A stretch of 64,000 bases of DNA, from the NCBI RefSeq assembly GCF_023091245.1, contig NZ_JAHWXN010000001.1:2888579-2952578 (forward strand), written 5' to 3'. Positions 29,101 through 36,773 of this stretch are shown piece by piece. A program made the position numbers and the translations under genes. Position 1 is the stretch's first letter. Each line of letters starts with the position of its first letter. This stretch comes from Microbacterium croceum. GTDB taxonomy: Bacteria; Actinomycetota; Actinomycetes; Actinomycetales; Microbacteriaceae. The notes beneath the pieces were generated by a model. The model had not been told where the DNA came from. It did no database searches and saw nothing but the letters and a program-made list of their open reading frames with translations.

Positions 29101-29650
29101 CACCGCCGGCGCCTTCGCATGTCTGGGACTGGAGCGACGGGAGGCGATCTGGCTCGCGGGCGCCGCCGCCGAGGACCGCGCCCGATTCCTGCCGGGCACG
29201 ACGGTGTCGGTACAGCCGCCGCTGTTCTCCGATCAGACCAGCTACGAGCAGCTCTCGGCCGACCTCTGGGCGACCGGCGTCTCCACCGACGACCATCCGA
29301 TGGCGCACTTCCGCTCGGCGCTGACGGAGCGAGGGGTGCTCACGGCGCTGGATCTGCAGAAGCATGAGGTGGGTCGCCGCATCGAGGTCGCCGGACTCGT
29401 CACCCACCGTCAACGTCCGGCGACGGCGGCCGGCGTCACCTTCGTGAACCTCGAGGATGAGAGCGGTCTGGTCAACGTCGTCTGCTCGACAGGTGTGTGG
29501 AATCGCTATCGCCGGGTCGCGCGTGATTCCCCCGCGCTGATCATCCGCGGCATCCTGGAGCGCTCACCCGAAGGCGTGGTGAACGTGCTGGCCGATGCCT
29601 TCGAAGACCTGCGCACGGGGCTGACGCATCGCTCTCGGGACTTCCGGTGA
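26186..29650 (+). CDS. dnaE2: Error-prone DNA polymerase III alpha subunit
   Basis: A polymerase of 1154 residues, the catalytic subunit of translesion synthesis. ATG 26186 overlaps the imuB stop (TGATG). The N-terminal PHP domain (YAELHAHSSYSFLDGASSPEEL, LALTDHDGFYG) lies at about residues 65-100. The polymerase core includes EEPDIDVDFDSRRREE with the catalytic acidic residues, and FANFGFAESHSLSFA. Helix-hairpin-helix and OB-fold parts follow (GGVRGIGAPLAERI; GLVTHRQRPATAAGVTFVNLEDE). Its length is typical of DnaE2. The LexA box upstream makes SOS induction likely. Confidence 0.95.
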   Translation: MGWHNPPLSWNELERTLSGEEPPAHPTVAEPRGARADPGPVSRRRQRTPPAPIPRPADAVPYAELHAHSSYSFLDGASSPEELLAEAERLGLTALALTDHDGFYGAARFAEVADLMEAPLQTVFGAELSLELPAPQRGTPDPLGDHLLVLARGMEGYHRLSGAITTAQLRGGEKGRPVYDLDELAASAGGEWTILTGCRKGSVRRGLENGDAETPLRLLVDLFGADHVAVELFDHGDPQDSSRNDALAELATRMRLPVVATNNVHYATPARAPLAEAVAAVRAVRSMDDLDGWLPAHGGAHLRSGAEMTARFRRYPGAISYGLELAAASAFPLRRARPALPQQEVPEGHTPMSWLRSLVWEAVPTKYPRLDDDGRRRIGRELDVIEEKDFPGYFLIVHDIVAEARRRGILCQGRGSAAASAVCYLLGITAVDPILYKLPFERFLATTRQEEPDIDVDFDSRRREEIIQWVYGRYGRERAAQVANVIQYRPKNAVRDMARALGFSPGQQDAWSRQVDGWSTGLEVAEEHDIPANVIEYAGELLKAPRHLGIHSGGMVLTARPVGEVVPVEHARMEDRTVIQWDKDDAAWMGLVKFDLLGLGMLAALQHCFDLIHEATGERWTLETIPKEEPAVYDMLCRADSIGVFQVESRAQIGLLPRLQPRSFYDLTIQIALIRPGPIQGGAVHPFVRRKMAKDRNDEENRERVARGEKPVDFTIPYPHPDLEDILKRTLGIPIFQEQLIQMATAVGDCTADEADLLRRAMGSKRGLEKIEKVKAKLYAGMTRRGLIGDDADRIYAQIQAFANFGFAESHSLSFALLVYASSWVKLHYPGVFLAGLLRSQPMGFYSAATLTADARRHGVEVRRPDLQASGATETMEPLTATTPRTPTGLDSCLADPQPPTLRFHRDAPDEAAAHRRDGGYAVRLGLGGVRGIGAPLAERIVAEREENGPYRDLHDLVRRTDATAAQLEALATAGAFACLGLERREAIWLAGAAAEDRARFLPGTTVSVQPPLFSDQTSYEQLSADLWATGVSTDDHPMAHFRSALTERGVLTALDLQKHEVGRRIEVAGLVTHRQRPATAAGVTFVNLEDESGLVNVVCSTGVWNRYRRVARDSPALIIRGILERSPEGVVNVLADAFEDLRTGLTHRSRDFR

Positions 29651-29658
29651 GCAGAGGG

Positions 29659-30042
29659 TCACCAGAACCGTTCCGGCTCCTCCGCCGGCGGCCGGTCGAC
29701 CCCACCCCACCGATCGGCCTCGGCCTTCGCCGCATCCGCTGCCGCATCAGCTCCCCGCAGCGCCACCGTCGATCCCACCGCACCGGGGCCGACGGGATCG
29801 ACGGTGAGGATCGTACGTGCAACGCGGGCTTCGACGATCACGGTGCACTCGAGCACCCGGCCGAGCCAGCGCGCGAGATCGCCCAGAGGCTCCTCCGCGC
29901 GACGGTAGAGGATGCCCGTGTCCAGATCGAGCAGCGACACGAGCACCGGTGCCTGCGTGAGCGGATCGGTCTGCTCGGTCACCTCGACCCGATGTCCGGA
30001 AGGGATGGCGACCTGCGCGGTCCACACGAGCGTTCTGTCCAT
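29659..30042 (-). CDS. Hypothetical protein
   Basis: A protein of 127 residues with no recognised domain. It contains beta-strand-like stretches (LVWTAQVAIPSGHRVEVTEQ; VLVSLLDLDTGILYRR; CTVIVEARVARTILTVDPVG) and an Ala-rich C-terminus ending EEPERFW. It has no signal peptide or membrane helix. ATG 30042 has AAGGTGGAG three bases upstream, which supports the start. It converges on dnaE2 with only eight bases between, without a visible terminator. Function not assigned. Confidence 0.7.
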   Translation of the reverse strand: MDRTLVWTAQVAIPSGHRVEVTEQTDPLTQAPVLVSLLDLDTGILYRRAEEPLGDLARWLGRVLECTVIVEARVARTILTVDPVGPGAVGSTVALRGADAAADAAKAEADRWGGVDRPPAEEPERFW

Positions 30043-30430
30043 GTCTCCACCTTAGGAACGTGGGCCGTCGAGGAGAACACCCAGTGTGATGAACAGATTT
30101 CTCAGAAATTTTTGTCCCCCAAATGGCGGACATGAAGAAATCGCGATACTCTGCTATGCGTAGCGGGGGCTACAGGCTGAGACCTGGGGAATCAGCCGAC
30201 GAGAGCAGCGAGATCTTCGCCGCCTCCCCTACCGTCCGGGTTGGGCGGTGCGCCCTCTCGAGCTCACGTCTGGGGCGGAGACTCGAGAGGGCAAATCCCC
30301 GCCGTCTCGTCCTCGTCGATCGCCGATCCGCGCGGTCCGGCGTCGCGCCGGCGCCTCTTCGTACCCGGGCATGAAGAGGGAGACGAAAAAAGAGGAACAC
30401 GAAGTTCCTCCACTTTCAGGATATCTCCGA
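30043..30430. other. Long noncoding stretch upstream of helR
   Basis: I see no supportable gene on either strand over about 390 bases. The left end is AT-rich (ATTTCT and AGAAAT palindrome around 30091-30103) and could hold the promoter of the leftward hypothetical gene. The middle has a perfect 11-base inverted repeat at 30252-30292. The right part is GC-rich and ordinary in look. A short open frame from 30123 (83 residues, Arg/Ser-rich) has no ribosome site and is not credited. Confidence 0.5.
30252..30292. repeat. Inverted repeat / hairpin in helR upstream region
   Basis: Arms GCCCTCTCGAG and CTCGAGAGGGC are perfect complements with a 19-base spacer. It may be an operator or an RNA stem. 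It is about 140 bases upstream of the RAE-like element. Confidence 0.5.
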
Positions 30431-30457
30431 CAGGGGGGCTTGCCACAAGGCCCCCTG
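30431..30457. promoter_or_regulatory. Rifamycin-associated element (RAE)-like inverted repeat
   Basis: The core GGGGCTTGCCACAAGGCCCC (30435-30454) matches what I recall of the RAE, a short inverted repeat upstream of rifamycin-inducible genes in actinobacteria. The arms extend to 12 bases (CAGGGGGGCTTG and CAAGGCCCCCTG) with one mismatch. TTGCCA inside it (30440-30445) could serve as the -35 region, with CAGGAT at 30465-30470 as a possible -10 (19-base spacing). The helR start is 59 bases downstream of the repeat. The identity is from memory and should be compared with the published consensus. Confidence 0.75.
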
Positions 30458-30516
30458 CATGGGGCAGGATCGATCCTCGCTCATGCCGCCAACGCCTGAG
30501 CGCGAAGGAGACTCCC

Positions 30517-32661
30517 ATGCCCACGACTCCCCTCGACCCGTTCCACCTCCCACCCTCGTCGCGCGGCAAGAGCGCGTCCGTCCTCATCGATGCCGACCGC
30601 GCGCACTTCCTGCGCATCGCCCATGCTCTGCAGAGTCAGCGCGAAGAGACCGAGTCCCGCCTCAGCGCCGCCAGACAGACACATGCCGGCACCGGCGGTA
30701 CCGCCGTCGACCGCGATCTGGAGATCCGCAGACTGAGCGGTCGCCTGCGACTGCTCGACAGATTCGGCCTCGACCTCTGCCTGGGTCGGATGACGCCGAG
30801 CGACGGCAGCACCCCGCTCTACATCGGCCGCTCGGGTCTCGCCGCCGATGACGGCTCCCGACTCCTGGTCGACTGGCGCACCCCCGCGGCCGAGCCGTAC
30901 TTCGCCGCAACGATGGCGGACCCGCGCGGTTTCTCCTCGCGGCGCCGGTACCGCTGGAGCGACGGACGCATCACCGACTACTGGGACGAGGCACTCACCC
31001 CTGAAGGACTCAGCGACACGGATGCCCTCGACGACCAGTCCGCCTTCATCGCCAGCCTGGGCTTCGATCGCTCGGCGCGCATGCGCGACGTGCTGTCGAC
31101 GATCCAGGCCGATCAGGATGCGATCATCCGCACACCATCGCGAGGAACTCTGGTCGTCGACGGCGGACCGGGCACAGGCAAGACGGTCGTCGCCCTGCAT
31201 CGCGCGGCACACCTGCTCTACGCCGAACCGCGCCTCACGCACGGCGGGGGTGGAATGCTGCTCGTCGGCCCGAACGCGCACTACCTCTCCTACGTCGAGG
31301 ACGTGCTGCCGAGCCTCGGCGAGGACAGCGTCCGACTGAGCACGCTGCGCGACCTCGTGCCGGAGGGGCGAGACGCCGTCGCCGAGAAGGTCCCCCGTGT
31401 CGCACACCTCAAGGCGACGCTCGATCCCGTCGCGATGATCGATGCCGCGGCCGCCGTGCACGAACGACCTCCCCAGCGCGCCCTGCGGCTGGAGTCCCCC
31501 TGGGCGGATCTGTGGCTCGGCCGCGAGGAATGGGCCGAGGCCTTCTCCGCCGCCGACACCTCCTCCGCTCACAACGACGCGCGCGATGAGGTGTGGGAGG
31601 AGCTGCTGGAGACGCTCTCCGATCAGATCGACGACGACGACGCCCCTCCGCACGCGGTCAGGCGGTGGCTGCGGCAGGATGAGGAGCTCACGGGGACGTT
31701 CGTGCGCGCCTGGCCATTGCTCTCGCCGGCATCGATCGTCCGCCGCTTCTGGAGCGACCCCGACTTCCTCGCACGCTGCGCCCCGTCTCTCACCGCCGAG
31801 GAGATCGCCATCCTGCAGCGCGAGACGCACGAGGCCTGGACCGTGGCCGACCTCCCCTTCCTCGACGCCGCACGCCGACGGATCGGCGACCCGGAAGCGA
31901 CACGGGCAGAACATCGTCGCCAGGCGGTGATCGCCTCGGCCCAGGATCAGATGTCGCACGTCGTCGACCACCTCATCGAGGACGACGACAGCGAGATGAA
32001 GGTCATGTCGATCCTGAAGGGACAGGACGCTCGGAATGTGCTCACCGGCGTCGATACCCCTCCGCTCTCCCCTCCCGACGAGCTCGCGGGCCCGTTCGCA
32101 CACATCGTGATCGACGAGGCCCAGGAGCTGAGCGACGCGGAATGGCGGATGCTGTTGGCGCGCTGCCCCTCGCGGAGCCTGACCATCGTGGGCGATCGCG
32201 CGCAGACACGGCACGGCTTCACCCAGAGCTGGGCGGAGCGCCTGGAGCGGGTCGGCATCCGCGAGGTGCGGGTCGCGCATCTGGGAGTGAACTACCGGAC
32301 CCCGGTGGAGGTCATGACCGTGGCCGCACCCGTGATCCGGGCGGCGATCCCCGACGCGAACGTGCCCCGATCGGTGCGGGAGAGCGGCATCCCGGTGCGG
32401 GAGGCGACGACGACGGGGCTCGAGGGAATCCTCGACGACTGGCTCGCCACGCACGCGCAGGGCATCGCCTGCGTGATCGGCGCCCCCTCGTTCACCCCCA
32501 CGGCGCGTGTACGCGCACTGACGCCCGAGGGGGCGAAGGGACTCGAATTCGACCTCGTGATACTCGTGGATCCCGAGCAGTTCGGCGACGGCGTCACCGG
32601 TGCCGTCGACCGCTACGTGGCGATGACCCGCGCCACGCAGGAGCTCGTCATCCTCCACTGA
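30517..32661 (+). CDS. helR: HelR/HelD-type RNA polymerase recycling ATPase
   Basis: An UvrD/Rep-like P-loop ATPase of 714 residues. ATG 30517 has GAAGGAG five to six bases upstream. An N-terminal coiled-coil segment (LRIAHALQSQREETESRLSAARQ), then an RNA polymerase-interacting region (RSGLAADDGSRLLVDWRTPAAEPYF), precede the Walker A GGPGTGKTVVALHRAAHLL (about residue 213) and Walker B VIDEAQELSD (about 531). QTRHGFTQSW and a C-terminal motif AMTRATQELVILH fit helicase motifs. HelR in Streptomyces displaces rifamycin from RNA polymerase and confers tolerance. The RAE-like repeat upstream strongly supports HelR rather than general HelD. Confidence 0.9.
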   Translation: MPTTPLDPFHLPPSSRGKSASVLIDADRAHFLRIAHALQSQREETESRLSAARQTHAGTGGTAVDRDLEIRRLSGRLRLLDRFGLDLCLGRMTPSDGSTPLYIGRSGLAADDGSRLLVDWRTPAAEPYFAATMADPRGFSSRRRYRWSDGRITDYWDEALTPEGLSDTDALDDQSAFIASLGFDRSARMRDVLSTIQADQDAIIRTPSRGTLVVDGGPGTGKTVVALHRAAHLLYAEPRLTHGGGGMLLVGPNAHYLSYVEDVLPSLGEDSVRLSTLRDLVPEGRDAVAEKVPRVAHLKATLDPVAMIDAAAAVHERPPQRALRLESPWADLWLGREEWAEAFSAADTSSAHNDARDEVWEELLETLSDQIDDDDAPPHAVRRWLRQDEELTGTFVRAWPLLSPASIVRRFWSDPDFLARCAPSLTAEEIAILQRETHEAWTVADLPFLDAARRRIGDPEATRAEHRRQAVIASAQDQMSHVVDHLIEDDDSEMKVMSILKGQDARNVLTGVDTPPLSPPDELAGPFAHIVIDEAQELSDAEWRMLLARCPSRSLTIVGDRAQTRHGFTQSWAERLERVGIREVRVAHLGVNYRTPVEVMTVAAPVIRAAIPDANVPRSVRESGIPVREATTTGLEGILDDWLATHAQGIACVIGAPSFTPTARVRALTPEGAKGLEFDLVILVDPEQFGDGVTGAVDRYVAMTRATQELVILH

Positions 32662-32667
32662 GACGGC

Positions 32668-33264
32668 TCAGGCCGTGCGCGCGGCGAGCCCCAGCTGGGC
32701 GAGAGCGGCACGCGCGTGGCGCCTCGCTGTGGCGTCGGAGGGCGCCGGGGCGAGCCCGAGCAGTCGCTGACGATGCGGCTCTCCGAGAAGCAGTGCGAAC
32801 AGCGCCGAGGCCATGGCATCGTGGCCCTCCGGTATCCGCTCTCGGAGGGCGGAGATGTACGCGCGCGGGCCTTCGTCGTAGAAGCGTCGGGCGAGCTCGG
32901 GGAAAGCCTCCGCCTCGATGATCATCAGTCGGTGCAGGGCGATCGCCTCATCGGAGTGCAGGGCTCGCACCATCATGACGGCCAGCTCCTCCAGGCTGCC
33001 ATCGGCGCCGCCGCGGTGCACCGTGCGGTCGCGCAGCCGCTCGACACTCGCCAGGAAGATCTCGGTGCGATCACCGAAGTACGCGTAGATCGTGCGCTTG
33101 GTCACATGCGCCTCACCGGCGATGTCGTCGAGCGTCACCTGATGGAACCCGCGCGCAGCGAACAGTTGCACCGCGACATCGAGGATGTCGTCTCTCCGCT
33201 GCGTCCGCTCCGCCTCGGTCGGCCTCCCCCGCTTCCGTGGTGTCTGCGCGCGCTCCGCCGCCAT
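32668..33264 (-). CDS. TetR-family regulator of the adjacent dehydrogenase operon
   Basis: A TetR regulator of 198 residues. The N-terminal HTH (DVAVQLFAARGFHQVTLDDIAGEAHVTKRTIYAYFGDR, about residues 30-68) is canonical. The C-terminal domain is helical and its ligand is unknown. It is divergent from the E1 alpha gene with a 25-base inverted repeat between them, overlapping a TATAAT hexamer, so autoregulation and repression of the operon are probable. Its 3' end faces helR, with six bases between, and no terminator is visible. Confidence 0.9.
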   Translation of the reverse strand: MAAERAQTPRKRGRPTEAERTQRRDDILDVAVQLFAARGFHQVTLDDIAGEAHVTKRTIYAYFGDRTEIFLASVERLRDRTVHRGGADGSLEELAVMMVRALHSDEAIALHRLMIIEAEAFPELARRFYDEGPRAYISALRERIPEGHDAMASALFALLLGEPHRQRLLGLAPAPSDATARRHARAALAQLGLAARTA

Positions 33265-33301
33265 GTTGCCCCCTCGTGGATCGCTTTCGTTTCCCCCATC
33301 C

Positions 33302-33307
33302 TATAAT
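33302..33307 (+). promoter_or_regulatory. -10 hexamer for the 2-oxoacid dehydrogenase operon
   Basis: A consensus TATAAT, rare in this GC-rich sequence. The -35 region is weak. The divergent tetR promoter must lie close by, in the same 140-base gap. It overlaps the operator. Confidence 0.6.
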
Positions 33308-33328
33308 GAGACGCGAGTCGTATCATTA
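33304..33328. promoter_or_regulatory. TetR operator between tetR and the E1 alpha gene
   Basis: Arms TAATGAGACG and CGTATCATTA match at nine of ten positions with a five-base centre CGAGT. It overlaps the TATAAT -10. The position suggests occlusion of RNA polymerase by the adjacent TetR protein. Confidence 0.75.
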
Positions 33329-33404
33329 ATGCTGCGCCGCGAACCGGTGCGGCAGCGCCCGCCCACCCTGCGGTGCGCAGATCCATCGGACGAGAGGAAC
33401 CCGC

Positions 33405-34502
33405 ATGTCCGCGAAAGCCCGAGCTCCCCGCACCTCCACGCGCGCCCCGTCGGAGTCGCTCTCTGACGGACTGTCGCGGGAGTTCTACCAGCGGATGGTG
33501 ATGATCCGCAGATTCGAGGAACGTGCCGCCCGCGCATACGCCGAGGCGAAGGTGGGCGGCTACTGCCACCTGAATCTCGGCGAGGAGGCGACGGTGGTCG
33601 GAGTCATGGGGGCACTGGACGAGAACGACTACGTCTACACGAACTATCGGGAGCATGGCTATGCACTCGCTCGCGGCATCGCGCCCGAGCGCATCATGGC
33701 CGAGCTCTACGGCCGCACCGATGGGGTCTCCAAGGGCTGGGGCGGGTCGATGCACATGTTCGACGTCGCCAGCCGGTTCATGGGCGGCTACGGCATCGTC
33801 GGCGGTCAGGTACCGCTGGCGACCGGCACCGCGCTGGCGATCGACTACCGCGGCGGCACCGAGGCCGTCGTCTGCGTGATGGGCGACGGCACGACGAACA
33901 TCGGCGCCTTTCACGAATCCCTCAACATCGCGGCGCTCTGGGGTCTGCCGATCGTCTACGTGGTGAACAACAACGGACTGGGCATGGGCACCACCGTCGA
34001 GCAGTCCTCCGCCGAACCGGAGCTGTACCGGCGGGCGGCGTCGTACCGGATGCCATCGGCGCGCGTCGACGGCAACGATCCGGCAGCGGTGCACGCGGCG
34101 ATGCGGATCGCGCTCTCCCGCGCTCGCGCCGGCACCCCGTATCTCCTGGAGACGATGACCGGTCGCCTGAAGGGCCACTCGGTCGTGGACCCCGCCCGCT
34201 ACCGCAGCGCAGACGACACCGCGCGTGTGCGCGCCGGCGACCCGGTCGCCGCCTTCGCCGCACGCCTCCTCGAGCGCGGCGTGCTGACGGAGGGCAGGAT
34301 CGCCGAGATCGACGCGGAGGAGACCGCTCGCGCCACCGCGGCCGCGGCGTTCGCCGAGGCGAGTCCGCATCCCGATGTGTCGACGCTGTTCGACTTCACG
34401 TACGCCACGACCGTGGCGAACGACTCCCGCCGCCTTCCCGGAGAAGCCTTGTTCCCTGCCGCACCCCGTCCGACCATCGCCCTCACGGAGGTGCCGGCAT
34501 GA
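33405..34502 (+). CDS. 2-oxoacid dehydrogenase E1 component, alpha subunit (PdhA/AcoA type)
   Basis: A thiamine diphosphate-dependent subunit of 365 residues. The ThDP motif is GDGTTNIGAFHESLNIAALW (GDG near residue 158), followed by IVYVVNNNGLGMGT. The phosphorylation-type loop region has KGHSVVDPARYR. The start ATG 33405 has GAGAGGA eight bases upstream. Substrate could be pyruvate, acetoin or branched 2-oxoacids. Actinobacteria normally use a homodimeric AceE for pyruvate, so this heterotetrameric type suggests a specialised role such as acetoin. It is the first of three genes in the operon. Confidence 0.9.
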   Translation: MSAKARAPRTSTRAPSESLSDGLSREFYQRMVMIRRFEERAARAYAEAKVGGYCHLNLGEEATVVGVMGALDENDYVYTNYREHGYALARGIAPERIMAELYGRTDGVSKGWGGSMHMFDVASRFMGGYGIVGGQVPLATGTALAIDYRGGTEAVVCVMGDGTTNIGAFHESLNIAALWGLPIVYVVNNNGLGMGTTVEQSSAEPELYRRAASYRMPSARVDGNDPAAVHAAMRIALSRARAGTPYLLETMTGRLKGHSVVDPARYRSADDTARVRAGDPVAAFAARLLERGVLTEGRIAEIDAEETARATAAAAFAEASPHPDVSTLFDFTYATTVANDSRRLPGEALFPAAPRPTIALTEVPA

Positions 34503-35491
34503 CCGTCATCAGCTATCGCCAGGCCCTTCATGATGCCCTGCGGGAGGAGATGCTCCGGGACCCGGACGTGTTCGTGATCGGCGAGGAGATCGGCCTGTTC
34601 GAAGGGTCCTACAAGATCACCGCCGGCATGCTCGAGGAGTTCGGCCCGAAGCGGGTGCGCGACACCCCGATCGCCGAAGAGGGCTTCACGGGTGCCGCCA
34701 TCGGGGCGGCGATGGTCGGTCTGCGACCGGTCGTGGAGATCATGACGATCAACTTCTCGCTGCTGGCGCTGGATCAGATCGTCAACCACGCGGCGAAGAT
34801 CTACGGCATGTTCGGCGGACAGGCCAGGGTTCCGCTGGTCATCCGCACTCCCGGCGGCGGCGGACAGCAGCTCGGCGCGACCCATTCGCAGAACGTCGAG
34901 CTCTACTACGCGTTCGTTCCGGGGATGAAGGTCGTGGCGCCGTCCACACCCGCGGATGCCAAGGCACTGATGCTGGCCGCGATCCGCGATGACGACCCGG
35001 TGCTGGTGCTCGAGAACCTCGCCCTGTACAACACCACCGGAGAGGTGCCGGACGATGTCGAGCCTGCCGAGATCGGCAAGGCGGTGGTCGCGCGCCCCGG
35101 ACGTGACATCACCGTGGTCGCATACTCGCGCATGGCGATGGTCGCCCGGGAGGCCGCAGAGCGTCTGGCTGGTGACGGCATCGACGTCGAGGTGATCGAT
35201 CTGCGCAGCCTGCGCCCGCTCGATCGTGAGACCATCATCGACTCGGTGCGCAGGACGAACTGCGCCGTGGTGCTGGAGGACGACTGGTTGACGTACGGAA
35301 TCGGCGCGGAGATCGCCGCGACCATCTCGGACGGGGCGTTCGACTGGCTCGATGCCCCTGTGCGCCGTGTCGCGATGGCAGAGGTTCCGATGCCGTACGC
35401 GAAGCCGCTCGAGACAGCGGCCCTTCCCTCCGTGGACGACGCCATCACGGCGATCCGCGACACTCTCGACGCCGTCGCCCGACGAGCCTGA
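34499..35491 (+). CDS. 2-oxoacid dehydrogenase E1 component, beta subunit
   Basis: A transketolase-like beta subunit of 330 residues. ATG 34499 overlaps the alpha stop (ATGA). Recognised segments are ISYRQALHDALREEMLRDP, FVIGEEIGLFEGSYKITAGM, RTPGGGGQQLGATHSQNVE and VIDLRSLRPLDRETI. The alpha and beta subunits form the E1 tetramer. The GEEIG pattern and the length are typical of PdhB/AcoB proteins. Assignment to a particular 2-oxoacid is not possible from sequence alone. Confidence 0.92.
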   Translation: MTVISYRQALHDALREEMLRDPDVFVIGEEIGLFEGSYKITAGMLEEFGPKRVRDTPIAEEGFTGAAIGAAMVGLRPVVEIMTINFSLLALDQIVNHAAKIYGMFGGQARVPLVIRTPGGGGQQLGATHSQNVELYYAFVPGMKVVAPSTPADAKALMLAAIRDDDPVLVLENLALYNTTGEVPDDVEPAEIGKAVVARPGRDITVVAYSRMAMVAREAAERLAGDGIDVEVIDLRSLRPLDRETIIDSVRRTNCAVVLEDDWLTYGIGAEIAATISDGAFDWLDAPVRRVAMAEVPMPYAKPLETAALPSVDDAITAIRDTLDAVARRA

Positions 35492-35500
35492 AAGGTCATC

Positions 35501-36730
35501 ATGATCGACATCCTCATGCCACGCCTCTCCGACACCATGACCGAGGGCGCCATCGCCGCCTGGCACAAGAAGCCGGGAGACGCCGTCTCGCCCGGCGAGG
35601 TGCTGGTCGAGATCGAGACCGACAAGGCGCTCATGGAGCAGGAGGCCTACGACGCCGGAGTGCTCGTCGAGATCCTCGTCGCCGAAGGCGAGAACGTCGC
35701 CATCGGCACGCCGATCGCCCGACTGGACGACGGTCGCGGAGAGGTCGCGCCGCCCCCTCGCGCAACGGACGCGGCTCCCGCGTCTGCCGCCGCGCCCACG
35801 CCGGCCCCCGCCCCCGCGCTCACGCCTGCCCCCGCGCCCACGCCCCTCGACGCCGAACGCCGCGCGGCGACCCCGCTGGTGCGACGGCTCGCCCGCGAGC
35901 GGGGGCTCGACCTCTCCGAGGTTTCCGGCACGGGTCCGGGTGGCCGCATCGTGCGCGCCGATCTGGACGCCGCGCGCGCCGCCGGCGCCGGGGAGCGCAC
36001 CGCTGACCCATCCGCCACACCGCCAGACCCGCGGGAATCCGTGGTCGTGCCGTTCGATGCGGTGCGGCAGGCCATCGCATCACGGCTGACGACGAGCGCG
36101 ACGACTGTCCCGAGCTTCACCGCCACGGCATCCGCCGACGTCGGAGACCTCCTGTCGTTGCGGGCGCAGATCAACGACGCCGGCGCCGAGGCGGGTGCGA
36201 AGGTCAGCGTCAACGATCTGATCGTGCGCGCCGCCGCCCTCGCTCTGCGGCAGCATCCCGAGATCAACGCGTCCTACTCGCCGGAGGGGCGAGGACAGAC
36301 ACTCCTGCACTCGCGCATCCACGTCGGAATCGCGGTCGCCTCGCCTGCCGGCCTCGTCGTGCCCGTCCTGCGCGACGCCGATCGCGCAGCAGTGTCTACT
36401 GTGGCCGCCATGACCCGAGAGCTCATCGCCAAGGCGGCCGATCGCACGCTGACGACCGCTGAGATGAGCGAGGGAACGTTCACCATCAGCAACCTCGGCA
36501 TGTTCGGCATCGAGCATTTCACCGCGATCATCAACCCGCCACAAGGCGCGATCCTCGCCGTCGGCGGCATCCGCGACGAACTCGCGCTGATCGACGGCGA
36601 CGTCTCGACCCGGAAGCGCATGCGCGTCACGCTCACCGCGGATCACCGCATCATCGATGGCGCGGCCGCAGCCCGTTTCCTCTCGACGCTGGTCGCGCTG
36701 CTGGAGCATCCGATGCGGATCGTGGCCTGA
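35501..36730 (+). CDS. Dihydrolipoamide acyltransferase (E2)
   Basis: An E2 core protein of 409 residues. It has one lipoyl domain (residues 1-80; EIETDKALM with the lipoyl Lys42), an Ala/Pro linker, an E3-binding domain (ATPLVRRLARERGLDLSEVS), a second linker and the catalytic domain ending TADHRIIDGAAAARFL, with the catalytic His and Asp of HRIIDG. AAAGG lies five bases before ATG 35501. No E3 gene is in the cluster, so the complex probably draws on lpdA at 18.9 kb or another copy. A single lipoyl domain is usual in the PdhC/AcoC group. Confidence 0.93.
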   Translation: MIDILMPRLSDTMTEGAIAAWHKKPGDAVSPGEVLVEIETDKALMEQEAYDAGVLVEILVAEGENVAIGTPIARLDDGRGEVAPPPRATDAAPASAAAPTPAPAPALTPAPAPTPLDAERRAATPLVRRLARERGLDLSEVSGTGPGGRIVRADLDAARAAGAGERTADPSATPPDPRESVVVPFDAVRQAIASRLTTSATTVPSFTATASADVGDLLSLRAQINDAGAEAGAKVSVNDLIVRAAALALRQHPEINASYSPEGRGQTLLHSRIHVGIAVASPAGLVVPVLRDADRAAVSTVAAMTRELIAKAADRTLTTAEMSEGTFTISNLGMFGIEHFTAIINPPQGAILAVGGIRDELALIDGDVSTRKRMRVTLTADHRIIDGAAAARFLSTLVALLEHPMRIVA

Positions 36731-36740
36731 CCGCGTCGCC

Positions 36741-36773
36741 CGCATCGTGTCCCGTGGCACGGTGCACGATGTG
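36741..36773. terminator. Possible terminator after the E2 gene
   Basis: An imperfect inverted repeat of two 16-base arms (13 of 16 pair), beginning CGCATCGTGTCCCGTG, with a single-base loop, just downstream of the E2 stop. No T tract follows, so the terminator role is uncertain. Confidence 0.45.

Noticed and set aside
30123..30374. Plus-strand 83-residue frame in the helR upstream region
   Set aside because: No ribosome site, Arg/Ser-rich composition and it spans the inverted repeat; not supported.
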